Below are positions 42,063 to 51,600 of a stretch of 64,000 bases of DNA, piece after piece. A model generated the notes under the pieces. The model searched no databases. It worked only from the letters and a program-made list of their open reading frames with translations, and was not told the origin of the DNA. The translations under genes were made by a program, and so were the position numbers. Positions within the stretch are counted from its first letter, which is position 1. Each line of letters opens with the position of its first letter. Where the stretch lies: contig NZ_LZMC01000038.1 of assembly GCF_001668615.1 (NCBI RefSeq), positions 164,727 through 228,726 of the forward strand, given 5' to 3'. This stretch comes from Mycobacterium sp. 1274761.0. GTDB taxonomy: Bacteria > Actinomycetota > Actinomycetes > Mycobacteriales > Mycobacteriaceae.

Positions 42063-43640
42063 TCAACCGACAGCGTCCGAGGACGGCGGCGCGGAGCTGC
42101 CTTGGGGCTTGCCCCACGTCATCAGCCGGATGATCTCCGCGCGGTCGTCATCCGACGGCAGGCCCATGCCGGGCTTGTAGCCGTAGACCTCATGCAGCGG
42201 CGTGGATCCGGTTCGGCCCTCGAGGATGTCGACCGAATCGGTGGTGATGAGGCCGGGGTGCGCGACGCCGCAGGCTTCGGCCACCTTGACCAGATCGCGG
42301 CGCAGCGTCTTGATGTAGTTGGCGACCCGTCCGGCCTTGACCTCGGGCACCAGGCCACGCGCCAACCATGCGTTCTGTGTGGCGACGCCGGTGGGACACG
42401 TGTCGGTGTGGCACTTCTGCGCCTGAATGCAACCGATCGCCAGCATCGCTTCCCGCGCGACGTTGACCATGTCGCAGCCGAGCGCGAAGCCGACCACCGC
42501 GTTGTCGGGCAGGCCGAGCTTGCCACCGCCGATGAACGTGACGCGGTCGGTTAGATCGTTCTCGGCGAAGATCCGGTACACCCGGGCGAAGCCGAGTTGG
42601 AAGGGCAGCGAGACGGTGTCGGTGAAGATCATCGGCGCCGCACCCGTTCCTCCTTCACCGCCGTCGATGGTGACGAAGTCGACGCCGCGGCCCGTGATGC
42701 GCATGAGATCGGTGAGCTCGTACCAGAACGAGAGGTCGCCGACCGCGGACTTGATTCCTACGGGCAGACCGGTTTCCGTGGCGAGGAGTTCCACCCAGTC
42801 GAGCAGGCTGTCGGTGTCGGAGAATTCGGCGTGCCGCGACGGGCTGACGCAGTCCCGGCCCGCTGGTATGCCTCGAGCCTCGGCGATCTCGGCGGACACT
42901 TTCGGTGCGGGCAGCAGGCCACCAAGGCTGGGTTTGGCCCCCTGGCTGAGCTTGATCTCCAGCGCACGCACCGGTGCACCGGCCACCACGTCCTTGAGCT
43001 TCTCGAGGTCGAAGCGGCCGTCGGCGTCGCGGCAGCCGAAATAGGCCGTGCCGATCTGGAAGATGAGCTCGCCGCCGTGGCGGTGGTAACGCGAGATGCC
43101 GCCTTCGCCGGTGTTGTGCAGACACCCGGCGAGCGCGGCACCCCGGTTGAGGGCTTCGATTGCGGGGCCCGACAGCGAGCCGAAGCTCATGGCCGAGATG
43201 TTCACCACGGAGTCCGGTCGGAATGCTCCGCGGCGCTGCCGGGCCGCGCCGATCACCTTCGCGCATGGCAGACCGACCTCGCGCGACGCCTCCGGCGTCG
43301 ACTTGGGCGTGGACAGCGCGAACGTCGCGTGCTTGATTACCGGGTAGCCGGCGGTGTACTCCATGTCCTTGTCGGTGCCGAAGCCGAAGTAGTTGTTCTC
43401 CTTCTTGGCCGAGGCGTAGACCCAGCGACGCTGGTCACGGGTGAAGGGTCGTTCCTCGTCGTTGGCAGCGACGATGTACTGCCGCAGCTCGGGCCCGACG
43501 GCCTCGATCAGGTAGCGCGCGTGGCCCACCACCGGATAGTTGCGCAACAGCGCGTGTTTGCGTTGGAAGAGATCCCGCGCGGCGATGGCACCCAATGCGG
43601 AGGCGGCCGCGGCGGCGACTGCACGAACGGCCCTGCTCAC
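42063..43640 (-). CDS. FMN-binding glutamate synthase-like protein
   Basis: 525 residues from a GTG at 43640, which gives a short hydrophobic N-terminus typical of the family; a longer upstream frame contains low-quality coding sequence. The barrel has MSFGSLSGPAIEALNRGA, VDFVTIDGGEGGTGAAP (FMN phosphate region) and GCIQAQKCHTDTCPTGVATQ, whose cysteines match the 3Fe-4S site of the glutamate synthase alpha subunit. The glutaminase domain is absent, so these proteins likely act in a related but unknown redox reaction. Convergent with the dehydratase gene. Confidence 0.88.
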   Translation of the reverse strand: MSRAVRAVAAAAASALGAIAARDLFQRKHALLRNYPVVGHARYLIEAVGPELRQYIVAANDEERPFTRDQRRWVYASAKKENNYFGFGTDKDMEYTAGYPVIKHATFALSTPKSTPEASREVGLPCAKVIGAARQRRGAFRPDSVVNISAMSFGSLSGPAIEALNRGAALAGCLHNTGEGGISRYHRHGGELIFQIGTAYFGCRDADGRFDLEKLKDVVAGAPVRALEIKLSQGAKPSLGGLLPAPKVSAEIAEARGIPAGRDCVSPSRHAEFSDTDSLLDWVELLATETGLPVGIKSAVGDLSFWYELTDLMRITGRGVDFVTIDGGEGGTGAAPMIFTDTVSLPFQLGFARVYRIFAENDLTDRVTFIGGGKLGLPDNAVVGFALGCDMVNVAREAMLAIGCIQAQKCHTDTCPTGVATQNAWLARGLVPEVKAGRVANYIKTLRRDLVKVAEACGVAHPGLITTDSVDILEGRTGSTPLHEVYGYKPGMGLPSDDDRAEIIRLMTWGKPQGSSAPPSSDAVG

Positions 43641-43777
43641 TCCGGCAGTGTTTCCGCACTGCCCCAAATCAAAACCGAGTAGCCGCGAGCGTTGACTCGG
43701 GCCGATCCCGACATACATCGAGATGCTATGCATATAGGTATGCGCTTGCCCGTCCGCCCCGCTCCGGCGGTGGACGG

Positions 43778-45022
43778 ATGACCGCGCAAGCCACCGCCCC
43801 GCCGCGGCCCCGCGGCGCCCTCGGGCTGATCTTCGATCCCGTGTTCGGGGTGCTGTTCTGGGGCAAGATGTTCGCCGTCGTCGGGGTCTGGACCCACGGC
43901 ATCGTGGCCGCGATCGTGATGTACGACGCCACCCGGTCGGCGATGATGGTCGGCCTCGTCGGCGTGGTGCAGTTCGGCCCGCAGCTGATCTTGAGCCCGA
44001 CCAGTGGCAAGTGGGCTGACACCGGGAACCCCGCGCGACAGATCCTGCTCGGCAGGGTGCTGTGCGTTGCAGGCTCGGGTTCGGTGGCGGCGTGGCTGTT
44101 CCTCGATGAGGGCCTGCGGGGCATGTCCGCGGCGGTTCCCGTGCTCGTCGGGTCGTTGTTGGTCGGTCTGGGTTTCGTGGTCGGCGGTCCTGCGATGCAG
44201 TCAATCGTGCCGAATCTCATTCGCGACGGCGAACTTTCGACGGCCATGGCGCTCAACAGCATGCCGATGACGCTCGGGCGGGTGGCCGGACCGGCGTCGG
44301 GTGCCTACCTGGCGGCGCACCTGGGGTCGGCCGCCGGATTCGCGGTCAGCGCCGGGCTGCACCTGATTTTCGCGCTCTTGCTCGCCGTGGTGCGGTTTCC
44401 GTCTCCGCCGCCTCGTCATGCCGATACCGACTACCGCGTGCGCACCGCCGTCAGGTACGTCTGGACGGACCGGCCGCTGCTGCTGGCGCTGATCGCGGTG
44501 ACGACGGTCGGGATCGTCTCCGATCCGTCCATCACGTTGACTCCGTCCATGGCCGACGAATTGGGCGGCGGCACACGGCTTGTCGGAACACTGTCGGCGA
44601 CGTTCGGTCTCGGCGCGGCGGTCGGGATGGCAACGCTGGCGCTGATGCGCGGCCACCTGCCGTCGGCTCGGGTGTCGTCGATCGGGTTGGCCGGCCTGGT
44701 GGCCGGCACCGTGATTCTCGCCGTCGGCACGGTGTCCGCGGTGGCGATGACGGGGTTCGCGGTCGCCGGGGTCGGTTTCGGATGGGCGATGACGGGGCTC
44801 AGCACGCTCGTTCAGGAGCGCGCGCCGGAGGTGTTGCGGGGCCGGATCATGGCGCTGTGGCTGGTGGGTTTCGTCGGCTCGCGGCCGATCGCGGCGGCGG
44901 TGCTCGGCGGCACCGCTGACCTGATAAACGTGCAGGCGGCGTTCGCGGTGGCCGCGGTGATGTGCTTGGCGGTGGCGTGGTTGTGCCGACCGTCGCGATT
45001 GGGCGCGCCGTTGCCCGGGTAG
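43778..45022 (+). CDS. MFS transporter
   Basis: 414 residues from the ATG at 43778 (MTAQATAPPRPRGALGLI), with 12 predicted membrane helices and the motif SGKWADTGNPARQILLGR in loop 2-3. It belongs to the enterobactin-exporter/tetracycline-like MFS group (MFS_3). The substrate is unknown. GGTGGACGG upstream serves as a ribosome-binding site. The 137-base gap from the GltB-like gene holds an AT-richer stretch TATGCATATAGGTATGC that is promoter-like and partly repeated. A small acidic gene follows after eight bases. Confidence 0.88.
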   Translation: MTAQATAPPRPRGALGLIFDPVFGVLFWGKMFAVVGVWTHGIVAAIVMYDATRSAMMVGLVGVVQFGPQLILSPTSGKWADTGNPARQILLGRVLCVAGSGSVAAWLFLDEGLRGMSAAVPVLVGSLLVGLGFVVGGPAMQSIVPNLIRDGELSTAMALNSMPMTLGRVAGPASGAYLAAHLGSAAGFAVSAGLHLIFALLLAVVRFPSPPPRHADTDYRVRTAVRYVWTDRPLLLALIAVTTVGIVSDPSITLTPSMADELGGGTRLVGTLSATFGLGAAVGMATLALMRGHLPSARVSSIGLAGLVAGTVILAVGTVSAVAMTGFAVAGVGFGWAMTGLSTLVQERAPEVLRGRIMALWLVGFVGSRPIAAAVLGGTADLINVQAAFAVAAVMCLAVAWLCRPSRLGAPLPG

Positions 45023-45030
45023 GCGAAGGC

Positions 45031-45207
45031 ATGCCCGATGACGAACGCCCCGATCTCAACGATGTGATGGTTCCTACCGAAGAGGTGCATCCCGACCATC
45101 GCGAGCACGCCAAGATGCCCAAGCACCCCGACGATGACGAGTTGGCGCGCCGCACGGAACACGAGCGTCAGGTGGTCAGCGGCGACACGCCGCCGGCGGA
45201 CAACTGA
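45031..45207 (+). CDS. 58-residue acidic hydrophilic protein
   Basis: Begins MPDDERPDLNDVMVPTEEV with AGGCGAAGG just before the ATG. Very rich in Asp, Glu, His, Lys and Pro (HPDHREHAKMPKHPDDDELARR), no cysteines and no hydrophobic core, so probably disordered or small and helical. Eight bases behind the MFS gene and probably co-transcribed. No function recognised. Confidence 0.6.
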   Translation: MPDDERPDLNDVMVPTEEVHPDHREHAKMPKHPDDDELARRTEHERQVVSGDTPPADN

Positions 45208-45219
45208 CCACGGCCTCGG

Positions 45220-45429
45220 TCAAGCGGCCAAAACCTGGCCGCAGATCCCGCAGACCTCGAACTCCCGGCGCCCCCATCGCGCGAGCGGAACGAAGAAAAC
45301 CGTGAACTGCTTGAACTCCTGCATTCGCGTCCACTGCGCGTTGTTGTGGCAGTGGGGGCATGTCCGCACCTGCCCCACGCCGAGAACCTTCTGCTTGGAG
45401 GCGAAGCCGAAGAGCAAGAACAACACCAC
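45220..45429 (-). CDS. Small zinc-ribbon protein
   Basis: 69 residues beginning with tandem GTG codons at 45429 (VVLFLLFGFASKQKVLGVG). Two CxxC pairs, TCPHCHN and EVCGICGQV, form a zinc ribbon around a hydrophobic strand region (FTVFFVPLARWG). The opening FLLFGF matches the common actinobacterial zinc-ribbon family in which a hydrophobic N-terminus precedes the first pair. A longer upstream frame exists but has no family sequence. Convergent with the small acidic gene. Confidence 0.72.
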   Translation of the reverse strand: MVLFLLFGFASKQKVLGVGQVRTCPHCHNNAQWTRMQEFKQFTVFFVPLARWGRREFEVCGICGQVLAA

Positions 45430-45448
45430 ATCAGCGTAGGGAAGAGCC

Positions 45449-45886
45449 TTGGCGCCGCTGCGTGTGACCCTCGACGACCTCGGTGCGTGGATCATCAAGT
45501 GCAACCCACGCAAGACGCCGCTTGAATCCATGCGGGCCGCAGGCGAGGCGCGGTCGTCGTGGTGCATCGCCGACAACTACCGTTCACGTCTCATCCGGCC
45601 GGGCCAGCGAGTGCTGTTCTGGGTCACGTCACATCCGCGGCGAGGAATCTGGGGCGCGGGTCGCGTCACCGGAGATGTCACCGTCGAGGGCGGCCGGCTG
45701 CATGTGCCTGTCCGCATCCCGCTGTTGGCTGAGCCGGTGACGGCGGCCGAGCTGCTGACGGTCGGGGCGTTGCGCGCGATGGAGGTGTTCCGGTCACCGC
45801 AGCAGGCCAACCCGTCGTGGGTGAGCGAAAAGGAATGGACGCTCCTCGAGCCGCTACTGCCAGCCACCGGAATGGCTGCGGGCTAG
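45449..45886 (+). CDS. EVE/PUA-like domain protein
   Basis: 145 residues. LGAWIIKCNP near residue 12 and GQRVLFWVTSHPRRGIWGAGRVTGD resemble the EVE fold (PUA superfamily), which recognises modified bases in DNA or RNA. The TTG at 45449 has GGGAAGAG close upstream; a GTG at 45464 is an alternative. Divergent from the zinc-ribbon gene with an 18-base gap, so one may have a leaderless mRNA. Family assignment is from pattern only. Confidence 0.6.
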   Translation: MAPLRVTLDDLGAWIIKCNPRKTPLESMRAAGEARSSWCIADNYRSRLIRPGQRVLFWVTSHPRRGIWGAGRVTGDVTVEGGRLHVPVRIPLLAEPVTAAELLTVGALRAMEVFRSPQQANPSWVSEKEWTLLEPLLPATGMAAG

Positions 45887-45947
45887 AGTAGCCTGACCAG
45901 GCCAGCGGTCGGCGATCTCGAGATGGCGCGGCGAGAGGAATGTGTTG

Positions 45948-46625
45948 GTGGGCAATACGATTGGTCAAATCCTGCCGCTGGCCGTCACCTTGATGGCGGG
46001 GCCGCTGCCCATTCTCGTGATTCTGTTGATCCTGGTCTCAGAAGGGGCGGCCGCCAAGGGCGTGGCGTTCGTGAGCGGTCGAATACTAGGCCTCGTGGCG
46101 TGTCTGGCCATCATGATCGCCGTCTTTGCAATTCTCGGCCTACACGGGCCCGGCCATCGGGATCACCCTGCGCCGGCGTTGTCGATCGCGCGCATCGTCA
46201 TTGGCGTCGTGCTGCTCGGACTTGCGGTGCGGCGGTGGCGTCGCCCGGCGCCAGATCCAACGAAACCGAGTCCTTTGGTGCGCCGCGTCGACCGACTCTC
46301 GCCTATCGGGTCGATCGGCATCGGCGTAGCCGTCAGTGTGATCGACCCGTCGAGCCTCGCGATCGTCCTGCTGGCAGGCGCGGACATCGGCGCTGCACAC
46401 GGGTCCCTGCCTGCGAAGCTGGGCGTGGCGGCGGGATTCTTGTTGGTGTCGACGGTGACGATCACCGTGCCGCTGATCGCCTACCTCGTCGGTGGTGCCG
46501 GGGCCCGGGCACGATTGGCTGATTTCAAAACGTGGCTGCTGGCCAACGAGAAGGCAGTGACGATGGTGCTGCTGCTGGTCTTGGCGGCGATGGTGATGGG
46601 CCGCGGAATCAGCGACCTGAGCTAG
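45948..46625 (+). CDS. GAP-family membrane protein (Sap-like)
   Basis: 225 residues with six membrane helices: GQILPLAVTLMAGPLPILVILLILVSEGAAAKGVAFVSGRILGL, then helices near residues 75, 140, 165 and 200, with a basic loop RRWRRPAPDPTKP between helices 3 and 4. This matches the GAP/Sap family (PF11139), whose mycobacterial members help to transport glycopeptidolipids or sulfolipid. The GTG at 45948 is chosen because GAGAGG lies seven bases upstream; a GTG at 45942 would add two residues. Confidence 0.82.
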   Translation: MGNTIGQILPLAVTLMAGPLPILVILLILVSEGAAAKGVAFVSGRILGLVACLAIMIAVFAILGLHGPGHRDHPAPALSIARIVIGVVLLGLAVRRWRRPAPDPTKPSPLVRRVDRLSPIGSIGIGVAVSVIDPSSLAIVLLAGADIGAAHGSLPAKLGVAAGFLLVSTVTITVPLIAYLVGGAGARARLADFKTWLLANEKAVTMVLLLVLAAMVMGRGISDLS

Positions 46626-46679
46626 TGCGACCCGGCGAGGCTACACCATTAACGCTGGCCACATTGTTAACATCCGGCC

Positions 46680-47471
46680 GTGCAGGGCTATTCAGGTTCG
46701 CGCGCGGTTTCCCGGCGCGACGCATTGCGCTTTGCAGCCGCGGCGTCGGCGCTGTTCGGCCTGGGCGTGGCGTCAGCTGGTGCGGCCGCTCCGACGGCGC
46801 GGGCTGCTGCTCCGCAGCTGATCGACTTCGCCGCCCGTCAGATCCCCGCGCAACACATCCGGGCCGCCGGGTACTCCGGGGTGATCAACTACGTCTCGCT
46901 GTCGCGGCCGGGCTCGACGTTCGGTGCCAAGCCGATCACACGCCCCTATGCCGAGGCGCTCACCCAAGCCGGTCTGGTGATCGTCAGCAACTACCAATAC
47001 GGAAAGCCGGGCGGGACCGCGCCGTCAGACTTCACGCGCGGGTTTGCCGGCGGCGTCGCGGACGCCCAGACCGCGTGGCAGCTGCACACCGCGGCAGGTG
47101 GCGGCCGGAGTGCACCGATCTTCTTCTCCGTCGATGACGACATCAACCGTCAAACATGGAACAGTGTTGCGCTGCAGTGGTTTCGCGGGATCAACTCGGT
47201 GCTTGGCGTTCAGCGCACCGGGGTGTACGGCGGCATCGACGTGTGCCAGTGGGCAATCGGCGACGGCGTGATCGGTAGTTCGAGCACGCCCGGGCGACGC
47301 TGGGCGTGGCAGACACGGTCGTGGTCCAAAGGCCAGGTCCACCCCGCCGCCGTTCTGTACCAACGGATCGTGAGCACGAAGTCGAATCCGGGGCCGTTGG
47401 TCGGCGGGCTCGAAGTCGACGTCAACGACGTCCTGGCCCAGGATTGTGGCCAGTGGAATCTGCACCCGTAA
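46680..47471 (+). CDS. Tat-exported DUF1906 glycoside hydrolase-like protein
   Basis: 263 residues from a GTG. A twin-arginine signal SRRDALRFAAAASALFGLGVASA with cleavage near residue 43 precedes a DUF1906 barrel: LIDFAARQIPAQHIRAAGYSGVINYVS, LVIVSNYQYG, IFFSVDDDINRQ, GVYGGIDVCQWA and WAWQTRSW. It resembles M. tuberculosis Rv2525c, a cell-wall-associated Tat substrate with a glycosidase-type fold. The Asp residues in FSVDDD are likely at the active site. A palindromic TTGTTAACA sits 20 bases upstream of the start. Confidence 0.87.
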   Translation: MQGYSGSRAVSRRDALRFAAAASALFGLGVASAGAAAPTARAAAPQLIDFAARQIPAQHIRAAGYSGVINYVSLSRPGSTFGAKPITRPYAEALTQAGLVIVSNYQYGKPGGTAPSDFTRGFAGGVADAQTAWQLHTAAGGGRSAPIFFSVDDDINRQTWNSVALQWFRGINSVLGVQRTGVYGGIDVCQWAIGDGVIGSSSTPGRRWAWQTRSWSKGQVHPAAVLYQRIVSTKSNPGPLVGGLEVDVNDVLAQDCGQWNLHP

Positions 47472-47485
47472 GACGCCTTTGAGTG

Positions 47486-47872
47486 CTAGCAGGAAATCGG
47501 GATGCCCGTGAACCCGTCATGGCCGCATTCGCGGGCCGACCCCGGCGGGGGGTTCGGGCCATCCCAGAGATCGCTGCCCTCGACTTTGATTTCGTAACCG
47601 GCTGGCCGATACGTGACGGGATCGAGGGGGCCGACCATGACCTCGCGTGCGACATTGCCCATGCCGGGCTGCACGTACTGCCAGGTGTGGCACACGTTCA
47701 TGTCCCAGTGATACATGGCTCCCGGTCCCGGGGGATTGTGCATGGACATTCCGGGGCACCACTCATGCGGCTGCGACGGGAGGGCCTGCACGGTACCGGT
47801 TCCCAGCCCGAGGCTTGCCGCGGCGAGGCCGGCTGACAGAAACGTCCCGGCGACTATTCGTTTGGCGTGCAT
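47486..47872 (-). CDS. Secreted hypothetical protein with four cysteines
   Basis: 128 residues from the ATG at 47872 (MHAKRIVAGTFLSAGLAAASLGLG), with GAAGGGA seven bases upstream. The Sec signal peptide ends near VQA-LPSQP. The mature part has WCPGMSM, NVCHTW, ECGHDG and a C-terminal Cys, giving probable disulfides, and Trp/Met/Pro-rich sequence (HNPPGPGAMYHWDMN). It is like small mycobacterial exported proteins of unknown function. Confidence 0.72.
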   Translation of the reverse strand: MHAKRIVAGTFLSAGLAAASLGLGTGTVQALPSQPHEWCPGMSMHNPPGPGAMYHWDMNVCHTWQYVQPGMGNVAREVMVGPLDPVTYRPAGYEIKVEGSDLWDGPNPPPGSARECGHDGFTGIPISC

Positions 47873-48193
47873 ATCGATGTCCCTTCGTGTGTGCACAGGC
47901 CGCGGTGGCGGCGTCGTTTCGGAAAGTGCACCCCGACCGAAGTACTACCGATCCCAATAACCGGGATCGTATCGACATCCCTGCACGTATACCGCCGATT
48001 CATCGTGGACATGCAGCGAATTTGGGTCCGCGTCGCACGCGGTCGTGCCTGTTCTTGCCGCGATGTTCACGCTGCGCATGCTCTCGATCTCGCCACCTAC
48101 ACCGGTATCGACGGATAGCGCAGCCGAAACCGACTCGATGACAACACCTTTGCGGCGCAATCGACCCGCCCGAGTGGAATACGTCACGCACCG
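47873..48193. other. 321-base intergenic region between divergent genes
   Basis: No convincing gene. It contains a hairpin CGATCCC-AATAACC-GGGATCG at 47949-47969 with a 7-bp perfect stem, lying upstream of both flanking genes; short frames across it have no ribosome-binding site or coding pattern. Nothing else seen. Confidence 0.5.
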
Positions 48194-48634
48194 ATGACGT
48201 TCGTAGCCACTATGAGGCACTTCACGGAGTCCGGGCGTCATGGTTTTCTTCAGGACGTACACGTCGGCGTGCTGTCCGTCGCCGCGTCGGATGGCCGTCC
48301 CCCGGCGAGCGTGCCGATTTGGTACGAGTACACCGATGGGCACATCCTCATCAACACGGGTGCGCGATCGCGCAAAGCGCACCTGATCAAGCAAGCGGGA
48401 GTCGTGTCTCTGGTCGTGCAGAGGGAAGAACCGCCGTATCAGTATGTCGTCGTTGAGGGCACCGTGGTCGACACCACCGAACCCGCGCCGCGCGACGTTC
48501 GGGAGTCCATCGCCATCCGGTATCTCGGTGCGGCGGGCGGACGTGCCTTTGTCGAGAACATGGGCGACTATCCGTCAGTGTTGTTCACCATCCGTCCCGA
48601 TCGGTGGCTCACAGCGGACTACTCCGACGAATAG
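48194..48634 (+). CDS. Pyridoxamine 5'-phosphate oxidase-like flavin/F420-binding protein
   Basis: 146 residues of the split beta-barrel fold. GVLSVAASDGRPPASVPIWYEYTDGHILINTGARSRKAHLIKQAGVVSLVVQ contains the strand-loop that binds FMN or F420, and the last strand SVLFTIRPDRWLTADYSD is typical. In mycobacteria these small proteins are mainly F420-dependent reductases or haem-degrading/vitamin-B6-like enzymes. Cofactor and substrate are undetermined. Convergent with dnaB. Confidence 0.84.
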   Translation: MTFVATMRHFTESGRHGFLQDVHVGVLSVAASDGRPPASVPIWYEYTDGHILINTGARSRKAHLIKQAGVVSLVVQREEPPYQYVVVEGTVVDTTEPAPRDVRESIAIRYLGAAGGRAFVENMGDYPSVLFTIRPDRWLTADYSDE

Positions 48635-48672
48635 CCGGCCCTCGAAGCGAGCATCTGTCGCAGTGCTGGTGT

Positions 48673-51600
48673 CTATCTCGCCATGTTGGTGAAGCGCGAC
48701 AGATGCAGTTGGTGTGCCACGGTGATCGTCTTGGTCGGACCGTTGCGATGCTTGGCGATGATCAGGTCCGCTTCACCGCCGCGCGGATCATCGCGCTCGA
48801 AGGCGTCCGGGCGGTTGAGCAGGATCACCATATCCGCATCTTGTTCAAGCGAGTTATGCAGGCTGACTAAGTTAGCCACGAAATTATGTGTCCCGCTTAC
48901 GGTTCCGTCATACACATCCTGCTCGCCGATGCTCGTCACTTCGACGATCTGATCCCAGAACACGTCATTGGTCGCCAGATCGTGAAGCACGTTGTCCTCA
49001 AGCAGAGCCGCGGCGCGGTGCAGCCGCGCGCGACTCGGTGCGTGCTTCCACATCGTCGATCCACAGAATTTCGTGCCCATCGCCGCCGCGAATTGGCGGT
49101 GCGTCATTTGCCTCTCCGCGAGCGCACCCCTGACCTGATCCCACACCGCCTTGGGAACCGTGTCCAAGTTGGTGTTGCGCGCTTTGACTTCCAGATTGAC
49201 GATAACCTCTCGGACCGCAAGAGCTTTCATGCCGTTTACGCCCACCTGCCGCAGGAAGCGCAGCTGATTCTCGCCTCCATAGATGTACAGGTGCCAGCAG
49301 TCGCGGTATCCCGCCTTAAGGGTCCGCTTGATGCGGCCAAACACTCCGACCCGGGCCAATAGTCCCGCGACGTCATCGACGAGCTGTCTACTGGTCGACG
49401 CGTAGTAGATGCGCCCCTGTCCATGCTTGGCATCCCACGAGACCGACCCGTCGGTTGCCCACAGATGATTGAGGAACAACGCGACTTGATCGTTGGGTAG
49501 CGCGAAAACCTCTCGGGGAACGAACTTATCGTAGCTTCGCTTGCCGAATAGACCGAGCTCATCAAGCCACGCCGCAATCGGATTGCGTTTCCCGTGGGTC
49601 AGGCGGTAAGGCGCCGGTAACCGAAGGGTGGACACCCGGGCGACCGCATCGTCGTCTCGGAGGGCTGTGACGCCGAAGTGCTTAGCAGCGTTCGCAACGG
49701 CCGCCAGGTTGAGCTCATCGATGCTGGCATAGCGGATCGGCTGGTTCTTCACGCAGGATCCGTCACCGATCATGTGCGCGAGCAGGATTACCTCGTCGTC
49801 CTGTAAGCGGTGCGTGTTCACCGGCTCTGGCACCCTTCGCGGGACTGCCACCCGATCGCCGAGGTTCAGGTCCTCCAGAGCGGTCCAGCCGTCGAGCGAC
49901 ATAAACGGATGGTTACCCGTCGCCTCCACCTGACGACCCGATGCAAGACGTACTTTGAAGACTTCCTTTCGGCCACTGGGGAAGACATTCGTCATCGGCC
50001 GCGCCACCATCCGCTTGCGGTCGTCGAGCGACCACACCAGCGGCCGCTCCCCCGTACGCATCAGTTCGCCAAACGTGACTTCAGCGCCGTTGTCAGCGCG
50101 CAGTATTCGCGTATCCGCCGTCAGACAACCCGATTCGCGGAGGTCGGACAGCATCGGTTTCTTGTCGGTACGTTGTTCGGGACCGCGGTTCAACTGGCTG
50201 ATGGCGACGACGGGTAGTTCGAGCTCTTTGGCGAGCAGCTTCAGATGTCGAGAAAACTCCGACACCTCTTGCTGTCGAGATTCGACCTTCTTACCCGACG
50301 TCATCAGCTGCATGTAGTCGACGACGACTAACCGCAGGTCGGCTTTCTGCTTCAACCTGCGCGCCTTCGCCCGAATCTCCATCATGGTGAGATTGGGTGA
50401 GTCGTCGATATAAAGTGGCGCCTCACTGATCTCACTCATCCGGCGCGCCAGACGTGTCCAGTCGTCGTCGCTCATCCGACCCGACCGCATGTCGGCCAGC
50501 TTGATTTTGGCCTCTGCCGACAGCAACCGCATGACGATCTCGGACTTGCTCATCTCGAGTGAAAACACCACGCTGGCAAGGCGATTCTTAATCGAACACG
50601 ATCTCAGGAAATCGAGGCCGAGCGTGGAATTGTGCGTCGGTACCATTCCCGGACCCGCCAGATACAGATGCGCAGCGTTGTCCACCTCGACACAACGCAC
50701 CGGCACCGCCGGGATACGACGCACCGTCTCGACCTTTACGACTGGTGCCGTGGTAGTGGCGATCGTGCCGCGGTCGTCATAGCGGCTAGAGCAACCGGCA
50801 GCGGCAATCGTGTCCACCCCAGAACGCAGCATTGCCGTCGTTCGGGTGCCGTGCTCGGTCGGCCACTGATGCGACGCGTCGGCAACGATGTGCGTGCCGT
50901 CTGAGAACTCCACTCGGTAGCAGGGACGACCGATCATCACGTCGGTCGCGGCTGTCACTCGTGTCGGAGCACCGTCCGCGCCGAGCAACCAGTCGCCCAC
51001 CGAGACGTCGCCCATGGCGATCCAGCCGCTCGGCATCGGCAACGGGGTGTCCAGGGCCAGCGCCTTCCCTACACCCGGCCGGGCGGCCACGATGATCATC
51101 TGGCCGGCATGCAAGCCATTGGTCAGCTCATCGAGTTCGACGAAACCGGTCGGCACACCGGCGGCCAGTCCGCCGTTGGACGCGATGGCGTCGATCTCGT
51201 CCATCGTCGGCTGCAGCAGGTCCTCCAGCGCGACGAAGTCCTCCGACGTCCGTCCCTCGGTGACGTCGTAGATTTCGGCCTGCGCCCGGTCCACCACCTC
51301 GGCGACATCGGCGCCGTCCGCGCCGGCGTAGCCGTACTGCACGACCCTGGTGCCAGCCTCGACCAGTCGGCGCAACAACGCCTTCTCGGCCACGATGCCC
51401 GCGTAGTAGCCGGCGTTGGCAGCGGTCGGCACAGTGGAGATCAACGTGTGCAGATACGGCGCCCCGCCGATGCGGCGCAGCAGCCCCCGCCGGTCGAGCT
51501 CGGCGGCGACCGTAACCGCGTCAGCGGGCTCGCCGCGGCCATAGAGGTCGAGGATCGCGTCGTAGATGCTCTGGTGGTTCGGGCGGTAGAAGTCGCCCGG

